From NCBI RefSeq assembly GCF_001039355.2, contig NW_019775400.1:188841-252840 (forward strand): a stretch of 64,000 nt of DNA, written 5' to 3'. Source of the stretch: Lingula anatina. Its lineage: Eukaryota > Brachiopoda > Lingulata > Lingulida > Lingulidae. How positions within the stretch are numbered: position 1 is the first letter of the stretch; each line of letters opens with the position of its first letter. The notes beneath the pieces are model-generated. The model was given only the letters and a program-made list of their open reading frames with translations, was not told where the DNA came from and did no database searches. The position numbers and the translations under genes were made by a program. Shown here one piece after another: positions 44,297 through 55,590 of the stretch.

Positions 44297-45848
44297 TTTA
44301 CTTTTTGGCTTGAACCTTACAAAAATGATGAATTTTCATAATACGCAGGTCAAGTTCGAAAATCAGCAGGATCATTTTCTAAAAAACTATGCTCTTTTTT
44401 TGCGTTTATATGCAACACCGATAACACGATAAGTGGAAAACCAATTTACCTCTTGGCTTGAAACTTACAGAACTGATGAATGTTCATAATAAATCAGCAT
44501 GATTGGGCCATTTTTTCAAAATTTATGCTGTTTTTTCGCCTTTTTCAGCATATATGCAACACTGATTACACATTTCAGGGAAAACTGATCAACCTATCGT
44601 TTTGAAATTCTCAGGAATGAACAGTCTTACTAAAATACAGGCTGACTTCGAAAATCAGCTTGATTGGCTCAGTTTTGTTGAAGTTATGCCTTACTTCTGA
44701 ATATAAGTGGGGTTTTCTCAGAATCAATTCTAAGGTATGTTTACAGTCTCATTATTGAACTAATCAGATATGTCAAAGTGTTCTTTTGACAATTTCTACA
44801 TCTTAACAACATTGTTAGTTGATAATATAACTATGATGGTAAACCTGTTATCGTGCATTGTGCAATAGAGTGTCAAAAATGTAAATAATCTCATATCATA
44901 GCAGTTTGTCAGATTCAATCACTCACTATGTTTAGAATCTTAGAATGGAGCCAATAGAGCATATAAAATTGTTCTGTTGATATTTTTCCTATTTCAACAA
45001 TTTTCTTAGTTGATCATATAAAAATGACAGTAGATTGATTATTTTGTAAAAAAAGGTGTTGAAAATGGAAATAAACTCATTTCAGTACAGTTATCTAGTT
45101 TACCTTTTGGCATTTTCAAGGTTTGACTTTGATCTTTCATGGCTTTGAAGACTTTTGCTAGTCACATTTTCTGAATACCTATGATACTTTTATCTTATTA
45201 TTAAAAAGTTGATGGCCATTATGCTGTTAAGCATTATGTAATATTGCATCAAAAATGAAGAAAACCCTAAAACCTTGTCACTTACTCTTCTTAAACTTAC
45301 AGGAAGGAAACCCAGGACTAAAATGCAGCCTGGGTTGACAAAGCAGTCTAATTGGCTTCTTTTTCTGTTGTACATTTTTGTGAAATTGTTATCTTTCACA
45401 TATTGGCTTTTTCAGTGTGGGGCTTGGAACTCCCACGGGCATGAAGCCCAGTGGTAATCAAATTTTGTACATGTTATTAAAAGAAGATAATTAAAAATTG
45501 GTGGTAATTATACAGTTAATCATTACGTAATATTGCATCAAAATTGACAAAAAGCCTACTTTGTGCATTCAAACCCCGTCCGGGGACATACCAGTCCTTT
45601 ATAAACGGTACCTGCTGTCTCCCCGCTTGGCACTCAGCACTAAGGGGTTGAAGCAGGGGCCTGGTCAGGCAGTGCAGAAATGATATATTAGCTATGAGCG
45701 CCTAATATGGCAGCCGAGCTGTATGCTCCCCAGGTAGGTGAGACCGTCTACGGAGTGCACCAGTGTAAAAATGACCAGGCTTCCTTCACTTGAATATTTA
45801 TATATAATTGTATAACTTCAACCTTCGGGTTGCGATTCTCCAATAAAG

Positions 45849-45901
<53 letters not shown>

Positions 45902-46285
45902 ACGTTATGACAAAAAGAAAACTGTGTTACTTATTATTTTTTTAACTCACAAGAATGATCCTTAGGATTGACATACACCTTAAATAAGAAAACCAGCTCT
46001 ATTGGATTATCATTTTTTTTTTATTGAATTAATGCAATTTTTTTGTGAAATATTCATTTTTGTCATTCTGGCAGTTTCTAAGTGTGAAGTCTAATGGGCC
46101 TGAAGCCTTATGCTTTTACTTGCATCAGTATTACATGGTGTGCAGAATTGAAATTTGATGTTGACTTTGCATTTAAGCATAATGCATTATTGCATCAAAA
46201 TTGACAATATCCTTTTTTTGTGTATCATTTTTTATTGCTTTTTGTCTGTACATTTGACAGCTTTGCTGCCTTGTTATAATCTCGC
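44297..46285 (+). mobile_element. R1 repeat element, longest copy (about 2 kb), with SINE-like insertion
   Basis: It starts inside the R1 hairpin arm region and carries the GGTCAAGTTCGAAAATCAGC units (44345-44720). It continues with AT-rich internal repeats (44740-46200; words GTAATATTGCATCAAAATTGAC and TGGAAATAAACTCAT) and ends with TTTGACAGCTTTGCTGCC at about 46253-46270. This copy links the two halves seen separately at 30247 and 25928. No transposase ORF is present. Confidence 0.65.
45556..45905 (+). mobile_element. SINE-like retroposon with (ATT)n tail
   Basis: A GC-richer unit of about 290 bp (starts near ATTCAAACCCCGTCCGGGG, ends CCTTCGGGTTGCGATTCTCC) is followed by AATAAAG and an (ATT)n run (45848-45899). 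It is inserted within the R1 element. A reverse-strand GGGGTTTGAATGC resembles a Pol III B box but points away from the tail, so SINE status is tentative. Confidence 0.45.
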
Positions 46286-46329
46286 TTTGACTTTTGGTAT
46301 GCGTTATTTCTTTTGTCTTTTTTTCTTTG

Positions 46330-47075
46330 TATAATGCATATACAGGGTTCCCAAATAACTTGTCACGAAAGATCTCCCAGTTTTAGACCCTATAAATTGG
46401 CATATGCATGGCATTAACGCCTCCATCGAATCGACCAAATAGGCCTACGTTTACATCTATCTATAGATAACTGCCTGGTTGCTATTAGCCTACCAATTAA
46501 AAAATCGAAAAAAAATCGATATGTCATTATCCAATATTCAAGGCCACCATGAATTATACTCTCTTAATAACAATGTTAAGTATTGACGAGTCGATAAACG
46601 GTAGAAATAAAAACTGAAAACTACAAAGAAAAATGAAAAAATAAATAAATAAATAAAATTACCGACAACCATGTAAACTGTTTTGTCGCAAAGAAATATC
46701 TGTCAATTTAGAGGCTTAATGCGGCAATATTTGCAGACGATACTCAGATTTGCATTTCGAGTCATTTCATTGCTGGTAGCATTGCTGCGAAGTTGATGGA
46801 AGCTTGTCCTCACGAGATCCATTTTAGATGATAAAAAACATGAACTGGCATGAACTGATGTCCAGACTTTTTGGTCTGAGTCGAAACCAATTGAACAAAC
46901 TGCATCTATTCTAAAACTTGACAGCAAGGTTTGTTACAAAGATGAAAAGTGATAGTTGACAACACATTACAAAGTCTTTAAAGCACTTAACAGCTCGCAT
47001 ATTAGACAGACAATATCACTGAAAGTTTTAGGTATTATTTTAAAGAGAAGAAACCACAATATACAAATAAGGTCT
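46330..47075 (+). mobile_element. Degenerate LINE reverse-transcriptase relic L2
   Basis: It reads AAIFADDTQIC at about 46720-46755 and GLSRNQLNKLH-like sequence near 46865. The frames are broken. Its 3' flank (46996-47298) is the one found beside copies B and C. Confidence 0.6.
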
Positions 47076-47298
47076 TCAATCACGTCAATCGAGTAAGATG
47101 CCGGATAGTCACTCGTTGAAAACCGATATCTTGTGAAAACGACATTAAAGGAAACGGTGATTTTAATCATCAGGTCTGTCTGCAGTATGATCAAGATACA
47201 TCAGATAACCTGAACGTCGGAGATGATACCCGAATATTAAGTCTCAGCCTCCAGACAAACCACCCGTTGTGGCGAAAGTTAATCGAAAATATTCGTAC

Positions 47299-49331
47299 CT
47301 AAACAAACCGGTAGGCAGCAGAAGCCGACGTATGAACATTATGGTGTAGGTACATACGATAATTTGAATGGCGAAGATAGTAGTTAGACATCGTAGAAGC
47401 TTCCAGAGCAAACCAACCGGTGTGTAAAATGTCCTGCCTGATGATAAAGGTCGCCTCCTCATCAAAATTCGAACTGCCTTGTGCTGGGGATGGTCGGTAT
47501 TCAAGATTGGCGTAGGCCGAGTTAGAGATCTTGTACCGAAAGAACCAATGAGGCTTGTCAACGGATTCGATGGACACCGTTCCCGCCACTCCGGTTAGAC
47601 CGGGACTCCAAATGTTGAAGGTTTTGGAATCACCGTTGATAATATGGCAGTAGTTGTTGCCATCGTAGGACAGATAATATGACTGGAGGTTTTGAGACTG
47701 TATTCTAACGCCTGTGTAAAGATAGGTTGGAGCTGGAACTGTAAAAGGAAAGGTTAACTTTTAGAAAAGAAACTAAGCAAGTGTCCCTTATTCCCTTTCA
47801 TTTCATCACTGTCGACTTTTTATCATTTTAGCCTAAAAAGAATCATGCCTTCAAAAGGAATTCTAGAATAAAATGTATTGACGGTAAACCATTGGTCACA
47901 ATATATCTTATCATTCCCCAATTGATTATTTCGACAGCTAGGCGAACGAGAAAATTCAAAATTTTGGCTTCGGTTATTTAATTTGAAAACAATGATAAAT
48001 AAAACATGACTTAATCTATAAGTCGGAGTTGCAATTTTTGTAAATGTAAATTAAAATTAGGAATACGTTTTACCGTCAATGATTAGTTAATAAAGACCAC
48101 TTCCCCTTAATAAATTTTTACATACCTATTTTGAAAGCAGCGTTATTTTTAAAACCGCTTGTATCGGCAAAGGTGGCGACAGACAAAAGATAGTTTCCGT
48201 GAGAAATATATTTCCCTGGATTATACGCTGCCTCAAACCCCAAATACCCGGTAAACCAGGTGCCGTATCGAATTTTGAAGGTAGCGTCCTCGTAGAAAGT
48301 TTCTGGACTGTAAGTTTGCGGATCGGTTCCCCAGAGATCTACGGCGTTGGTGTCTGCGCGGTACCGGAAGAAGTGACCCGGTTTATCGTTGGACTCGATG
48401 GAAACAGTTCCTTCCTCTCCCGTCAATCCAGGTCGTAGGAGTCTGAAAGTCTTTCTGTCGTCCAGAAGAATTTTAGCTCTGTCAGAAGCGCTGGTGTCGT
48501 ATGAAAAGTAATATGTCGGGAAGTTCCTAGACTGGAGTTGTATATTTGTGTATACATATGCTGGAAGATTAAAACAGGTCGTTATTCGGGATATATCACA
48601 TAAGAAACGTATCATTTGTATGGATACAGTTCAACATAAGAAGACGATAAAACATGACAATGTTTTTTATACATGTAATAATTATAGGATTAAGCTACTT
48701 ACACTTGTCAGTAATACTGCAACTTTGGATGCCTTTGCCAAATCCATCCGCCTACAATCGACAAAAGATTGGCTATAAACTATTTAAACGCATATCAACT
48801 CGTTAAGATTTTAATAAAAGATGGTCTCCATGCATCCCTAAGCGTTATAACGATAGTAATGTAAAGATGTTTAACAATTCGTTTTCATTTTTCCGATCGA
48901 TTATAGAAAGTGAACTGTCGATTTCCAAAAACAGTAGACAAGAGAATATCTAAGATATTTTGAATGGCTGGATAACTTGTTATATAAATCATTGAATATA
49001 AAAGTCAACGAATTTAAATAACCTTTTCATAGTATGCATAGCCTTCCCTCGCTTCCATGTTATTTCCTCTCTTGTCCACAATCCTTGAATTCAACTCGCA
49101 AACTCGAGTCTTGTTATCAGACACATCTTCAAAGTTGAAGGAGAGGCATGCCGGATCCTCAAGGCATTTCAAGTAGCACTGGAGTCTGTTATAAACGTCG
49201 TGTGTGCTGAGAACGGAATACGCCAGCCGTACGTCTTTATCGCAGTTAGGAGGACGCTGTAAAAACCTCACTGTGCCCCACCCAACGGAAAAGAAAGAAC
49301 ACACGAGAAACAGACGGAGCGTTTCAGACAT
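47299..49331 (-). CDS. Copy D: secreted PAN/apple - AbfB - AbfB protein, 410 aa
   Basis: Exons: 49023-49331, 48703-48751, 48126-48560, 47299-47738; all joins are in phase. The signal peptide is MSETLRLFLVCSFFSVGW, followed by GTVRFLQRPPNC and the PAN domain. The linker is of the C type. AbfB1 has DPQTYSP at the position where other copies have DPES or DPAS. AbfB2 has NYCHIING (others NYCYII) and the variable site LRH-SNY-RMYLH. A TATA box lies at 49386-49393. It is closest to copy C overall. Confidence 0.85.
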
Positions 49332-49385
49332 GTTGAACGAATGTGATCCGTCAATGCCTTTCTTTGCCGATTGCACACGGCGACG

Positions 49386-49393
49386 TTTTTATA
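49386..49393 (-). promoter_or_regulatory. TATA box of copy D
   Basis: TATAAAAA on the minus strand, with the same upstream CCTGATAATCAACG context as copies A and B. Confidence 0.6.
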
Positions 49394-49859
49394 CGTTGAT
49401 TATCAGGACCTTGGTCATAAACGATAAGATTAACAGATCCCTGCCACTTGAAATTTTTATTTCAGATTCGTTTAGTCTTGTGTTTGATTATTTGTTCTGT
49501 TCATATTACAGTGTTGAGTTTTTTCTCACAATATTGTGAAATATATACTTTGCATATACCGGGTTTTGACAGCTTAAAATGAAAAGTTATATTATTTTTC
49601 ATGGACGTAAAACAGCATTGAACTTAATGTTCCTTTATCGATATAGAAGGGATTACATGTCGTTCAATGGCAAAGAAACAATTATGTTTGTTGTATTCGG
49701 ATAATTAGCTTTTGAAAAACAAACGAATAAAAAAATGTAGTCGATTGGCCATTGTCACAGTAAAACGGCTTCCAAATAAATCAGTAACCTTTTGACATGG
49801 TAACACGGGCGAGGACGGATAAAAAGGAAAAGAACATTTTGATAAAGATTAAAAACAAA

Positions 49860-50230
49860 TAATTGGTTAAACTTCAAGCGAAAATAGAGCCCATGCCATA
49901 GAGAGCACAACTTAAGATATAAGAAAAAAGCATTTAGGGACATAATTAGGGTTATGTGTATCAGGAAACAAAATTTGGTGCTCCATACTTTCTTATCATT
50001 ATTATTAGTACTTTACTTGTTGCGAAAGTGAAAGGGGTTGAAAAGTCCACATGACACCGGCCATGTTGTAAACAGAAAATTTGGGTGACGCAGGGACGTA
50101 AGTACACTGGCCCGAGATCCCTATATCAACAACGCCATCTAGGTAGGAACTCATTTTTTGTGCTCTTGGTCGTTTCAAACTGGACCCACTACCTCCGACT
50201 ACCACCAGCCATAAATTTTGTAGCTGCATC
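49860..50230 (-). repeat. Block M, inverted copy near copy D
   Basis: Reverse-oriented relative of 35140-35500. On the minus strand it keeps an open frame through YVPASPKFSVYNMAGVMWTF and LSLSQQ, but the AG|GT donor seen in A and B has changed. Confidence 0.6.
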
Positions 50231-50399
50231 CAGAAAAAAACTTTTTTATAATCTCACATCGACTTTTGGTATGCGTTTATTCCTATATCTTCTTTTCGGT
50301 TTATAATGCATATATATATGGTTCCCAAATAACTTGTCTTGAAAGATCTCCCAGTTTTAGACTATAAATTGGCATGGCATTAACGCCTCCTCCGTATTA

Positions 50400-51480
50400 T
50401 CATTGATCAATTTATATCGATCAATTTATCTATAGACACCTAACTACCTGGTTGTTATTGGCTAACCAATTAAAAAATCGAAATAAAATCGATATGTCAT
50501 TATCCAATATTCAAGGCCACCATGAATTATACTCTATTAATTGCAATGTTAAGTACAGACGAGTCGATAAACGGTAGCCCTAAAAACTGACAACTACAAA
50601 AAAAAATCATTTTACCGACACCATGTAAACTGTTTTGTTGAAAAGCGAGAACTGTCCATTTAGAGGCTTAATGCAGCAATATTTGCAGACGATACACAAA
50701 TTTGCGTTCCGCGTCATTGCGTTGATGGTGGCATTTCTGTCGCGTTGATGGAGGCTTGACCTCATGAGATCCACTTTTAGATGAGAACAAACATGCTGGC
50801 ATGAACTGATGGCCAGACTGAGGTTTTCTCAGATATAAAGAGAACGATATAAATAGGACTGTATTGGAAAAGTTTCCGTAAAGCCATCTTCTAGTCTGAA
50901 GAGCCTTGGTGTCCCGTTTGATAGACAAAAATGGGCTATTGGCAAATTGCATTTTAAATGTTCGTGCATCACTTCCTATACATACTACTGGATTAGCGAG
51001 AACTACCCTGAGGATTTAGCACATGGTTTTATTACATCCAGATTAGATTATTGTAAACACATTCTTTTTGGTCTAAGTCAAAATCAATTGAACAAACTGC
51101 AACTAATCTAAAACTCGACTGCCAATTGAAAAGTGATAGTTGGGAACACATAACATTGTCTTATAAGCACTTCAATGGCCGTATATTAGACAGAGAATAT
51201 CATTCTACGTTTGATGTATAATTTTAAAAAGAGGAAACCATAATATACAAATGAGCTCTTCAAACACACCAATTAGGATGCAATTTAAGGAATTACACTC
51301 TAAATCGTTTCTTTTACAACATTCGCTTTTAAGGGAAAAATAATTTTTTGGGCGAACGAAAATTTACAATTTATGCACAAAACATATGGAATACTTTAAA
51401 TCTACCTTGTGGTTTAAAAACTGCAATTAGAATTCAAAGAGACATTTAAAGTTTTAAATTTTAAATTGGTTTAAACCGTT
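50400..51480 (+). mobile_element. Degenerate LINE reverse-transcriptase relic L3 (longest)
   Basis: Broken frames on the plus strand give, in order, IFADDTQIC (about 50690), SLGVPFDRQKW (about 50905), GFITSRLDYCKHILFGLS (51024-51077), QNQLNKLQL (51078-51105), and a C-terminal IWNTLNLPCGLKTAIRIQ-like segment (about 51387-51445). This is the usual order in Jockey/CR1/RTE-like LINEs. It is inactive. Confidence 0.7.
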
Positions 51481-52007
51481 TGATACAATTTAGTTTTATA
51501 ATTTACATTTCCATCCTTTTAATTAATCCTTTACACTTATATTATAATTAAAACCGTAACAAGTAACACTTTTATACTAAAAATTGACTCTTGTCAAGTA
51601 TTTTGTTAGTTTTAGTTCTTAATTTTAATCTTTTAATGGAATGAGCCAAATATGAATAGATTTCTATTGTTCTATCACTGCAGTCCAGGTAAACGTACCA
51701 GTAAATTCTTATTTAAATCTTAACATTACTTCAGATTCTTTGTTCTCATCATCTGTGTCATCGAGGCATCAAAAACACTTCCCCAAACACTTTGATCTGA
51801 TTGGAAGGCTGGAAATCTATCGCTCCAATCAGAGAGCGCCTCTTATTCCCTGGCAGTCAATCACTGTCTGATTAATTGTTCAAAATCCATTTTTTAAATG
51901 CTTCAGCTTTGGCGCCACTCGCCTCGCTGGCGTCCCCGGAAGGATACTGTCTCAGTCACCAGAGCAAACCACCCGTTATGGCGAAAGTTAATCGAGAATA
52001 TTCGTAC
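51481..52007. other. Intergenic stretch downstream of copy E
   Basis: No gene was recognised. At 51959-51995 the minus strand reads GWFAL in a short fragment resembling an AbfB exon, next to the exon 4 end of copy E. Confidence 0.35.
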
Positions 52008-54338
52008 CTAAACAAAACGGAAGGCAGCATCACCCGACGTATGAACATTATGGTGTAGGTACATACGATATCCCGTGTGGCGAAGATAGTAGTCAGACAA
52101 CGTAGAAGCTTCCAGAGCAAACCATCCGGTGTGTAAAATGTCCTGCCTGATGACAAACGTGGCCTCTTCATCAAAATTCGAACTTCCTTGTGCTGGAGAA
52201 GAGCGGTCTTCTAGGTTAACATGTGCGGAGTTGGAAATTTTATACCGAAAGAACCAGTTCAGTTTGTCAACAGATTCGATGGACACCGTTCCCGCCACTC
52301 CGGTTAGACCGGGACTCCAAATGTTGAAGGTTTTAGAATCGCCGTTGATAATGTAGCAGTAGTTGTTGCCATCGTAGGACAGATAATATGACTGGTAGTT
52401 TTGGGACTGCATTCTAATGCCTGTGTGAAGAAAGGTTGGGGCTGATACTGAAAAATAATAACGAGTCTAAAATGAACGTAGAAGAGCATTTAAAAGATGG
52501 TATCATCCTGTGATTTTCTTTCAAATACAACAGTTCGACACTTCTTGGTTAAAGAGACGTGTTCAAAAATACGGCAAGCTGTAATACATAAGGCCAACAT
52601 CTACCATGCGTGCAAATTTTAAATAGTAAAGGGCGTAAAAATCAGTTGAGTTGAGTTGAGTTTATATATGTATATATCACAATTAAAAGCATGATACGCA
52701 AAATGCATTCGTACATCTAGAATTTACTTACAAATTCTAAAAGCAGCATTTCTTTTGTAGTCATCAGTATCTTGGAAAGAGCCCACAGACAACAAGTTGT
52801 TGCCATGGGAAATATATTTCCCTGCATCATACGCTGCCTCAAACCCCAAATACCCGGTAAACCAGGTCCCGTATCGAATTTTAAAGGTAGCGTCCTCGTA
52901 GAAAGTTTCTGGGCTGTAAGATTCTGGATCGGTTCCCCAGAGATCTACGGCGTTGGTGTCTGCGCGGTACCGGAAGAAGTGACCTGGTTTATCGTTGGAT
53001 TCGATGGAAACAGTTCCTTCCTCTCCCGTCAACCCAGGTCGTAGGAGTCTGAAAGTCTTTCGGTCGTTCTGAATGATTTTGGCTCTGTCAGAGGCAGACG
53101 CATCGTACGTAAAGTAATAGGTGGGGTAGTTTTTGGACTGTATCTGTATATTTTCGAACTGATAAGCTGAAAATCCAACCAAAAATTATGAAATTAGAAG
53201 TGTACTTCATCTGCTGCTGTCAGGACATTTTTATAATTTGAAATATTTTGATTATTCATCGTCTGCTATGTATTTCGAATTGTAAAATATACTTACAAAG
53301 CTCATTCAGGCTGCAACTTTGGACGTCACTGTCAAAGCCATCTTTCTGAAACCAACCAATTGAACAATAACATCACTATGTTATAGTTAGAAATTACGAC
53401 AACGATCTGGAGCTTCGAACGTTTATTCACCGACTCTCTTTTTAACACAATTTCACTAATATTTATACTCAATTTTTCCGATCACGAGTTTATTTGTTTT
53501 CTTTTCCAATGTCTTTGCGTGATTACAATGAATTTTCCATTCTCATGTTGTAAACCTCCATTCAACATTTCCTTATTAGGTAATTTCTAAGAGACTTGTT
53601 TCAATTAAAGATATCTAAAATATTGTTTGAATTACTCATGCTTGGACCTTATCCAAAACTCAGTTATTATGTGATAAACAGTTGATCAAAATTAAAATAT
53701 GTTATGAAATAAAAGAATCACATAAACTGTTACTGACTTTGACCTTTTCAACTTTTCCTGACACTAAAAACATGTTCTAAACTTGTTGACTCTTAATGAA
53801 ACTTAACTTACACTCAATAACTCCCTATCCTTATATTCGTTTGATTTCGTATTCATTATTGTTTGTAATTATTGAAAGTGTAAGTCATTTGCTTTACAAC
53901 AACTATGCACAGGCTGTTGGTTTTATCTTTTAAGGCGCGAATCAATCTACTGGACAGCGTGTTTGGGATATTTACTATCTTTGCAATTCCTTGGTTAAGC
54001 TTGAAATGGTAATCTATTTATCTTTTTGGATAAATATTAAATATTAATACATTCAATATCGAATGAGTAAAATAAAAATTCAAAAAGTCAAAAATATCGT
54101 GATTTTTTTTCTTTGCTTACTGTTCTTCATTTATGTCGAATGTCAAGTACAGCTTATTCATTATTCAAAACACAAACTAGCTTTAAACACCATAAAACCA
54201 AAATCTAAGTTCACCACACGAATACATTCATGGCCATCTCTTTGGAAGGAGAGCCAACTTGCGCGATTTCAAGTTTTGGCGCTTTTTAATCTAATACGGT
54301 ATATAAATTAACTAAGCGCTCTCAGCACGCTAATCAAT

Positions 54339-54377
<39 letters not shown>

Positions 54378-54760
54378 TATATTTTTACAATTTATTTTTG
54401 TAAAAATTGTCTTATGCACTTTTCATAATTATTTATCCTAGCACAGTTTACCTTCTCATAGTATGCGTACCCCCGCCTTGTTTTTATGTTATTTCCTCTC
54501 TTGTCCACAATTCTCGAATTCAACTCGCAAACTCGTGTCTTGTTTTCTGATACATCTTCAAAGTTGAAGGACAAGCATGCCGGCTGTTCAAGGCATTTCA
54601 AGTAGCACTGGAGTCTGTTATAAACGTCATGTGTGCTGAGAACGGAATACGCCAGTCGTACATCTTTATCGCAGTTAGCGGGACGCTGTAAAAAACTTGG
54701 AGTGCAGTGACCCGCAACAACCAAAGCACACAGAACGGTCAGACATAGCACGTCCGACAT
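52008..54760 (-). CDS. Copy E: divergent PAN/apple - AbfB - AbfB protein, 410 aa
   Basis: Exons: 54452-54760, 53297-53345, 52732-53166, 52008-52447; all joins are in phase. The start at 54760 (MSDVLCLTVLCALVVAGHC) aligns with the other copies; an ATG four codons upstream (54772) is the alternative. It is the most diverged member, with linker KDGFDSDVQSCSLNEL and AbfB1 with YPTYYFTYDASASD and DAGKYISHGNNLL. AbfB2 shares KLNWFF/EDRSSPAQGSS with copy A, and its variable site is LRH-TGY-RMYLH. Intron 1 is long (1.1 kb) and recurs as repeats at 58.3 and 60.3 kb. No TATA box like that of A-D is seen. Confidence 0.84.
53350..54000. repeat. Segment Y1 (intron 1 of copy E)
   Basis: Recurs at about 58330-58900 (Y2) and 60285-60825 (Y3), with shared words such as CAAAACTCAGTTAT, GTGATAAACAG, TGATCAAAATTAAAAT and ACTGACTTTGACCTTTTC. 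The outer copies are not flanked by recognisable exons. Confidence 0.7.
54341..54375. repeat. (AT)n microsatellite in copy E intron 1
   Basis: About 16 AT units near the 5' end of the intron. Confidence 0.9.
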
Positions 54761-54772
54761 GACGAACAGCAT

Positions 54773-55590
54773 TTTGCTCTCTGGTGTAAGTTTCGTCCTT
54801 CTCGTGTACTTCCACGGGTCGGATTTTGGACACTAGGGGTTAATTGTTTGTTTAATTCAGTTTTCTCAAGATTTAGAATTAATTTTTAAGTATACTTTTA
54901 TTCATGAAAGACTTCACAATTATTTTTTAAGTATACTTTTTTCATGATAGACTCGTAACAATTTTGTGAAAGAAATACTTTTTTTCATACGGCTAGTTTT
55001 ACTTCCTTTTCTCCCTAATATTACATTTTGAGATGTTATTTTAACACTTTGAGCAAGTTACCGTATTCAAAAGAATTCAAGGTATTTTGAACTATCCCGT
55101 TACATCGTAAAGGGGGAGCAGACCTTGAATAGTAATATTTAATATGATCTCTTTTTATCATAAATATGTCACTGTATTGACATTTTCCTTGTAGTATTAA
55201 ATACTTGTCCAAGCCGTAAACCAAGTCATTCAACAACCGTGGCCTAAATACATCTTTACATTATCGACCGATATATGTATTACATAACGTATTGGAGGTG
55301 ATCAAGGCAATCAAGATATTACAATTGATCCTTTTCGAAATTCTGCAAAATTAGTCAATATTCAATAAATACTTTATTACTTTTGTTAACACTGTACAGA
55401 TTAATGTTAAAATGATGGATATATAACCATATATTGACAAACCAAATTTTTCTCTGGGAAAAAAGAAACATCTTTCTTGCTCCCAGTTCAAAAAGCTCAT
55501 CCTAAAGCTCAATGCCTCAAGGATTAAGGATTTTGGAGTTTCACACTTTGTAGGAAAAGGGCGATCATTATCTATCGCTAAAGAACAGCA
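54773..55590. other. Upstream flank of copy E, no gene seen
   Basis: AT-rich sequence with no recognisable gene or known repeat; AAGTATACTTTT occurs twice (about 54887-54945). Confidence 0.35.

Noticed and set aside
45556-45700. Possible tRNA gene or tRNA-derived head
   Set aside because: A B-box-like GGGGTTTGAATGC is on the strand opposite to the (ATT)n tail, and no A box or cloverleaf could be assembled.
32292-54772. Arabinofuranosidase enzymes
   Set aside because: Only the AbfB binding module is present; no catalytic glycoside-hydrolase domain is encoded, so an enzyme call is not supported.
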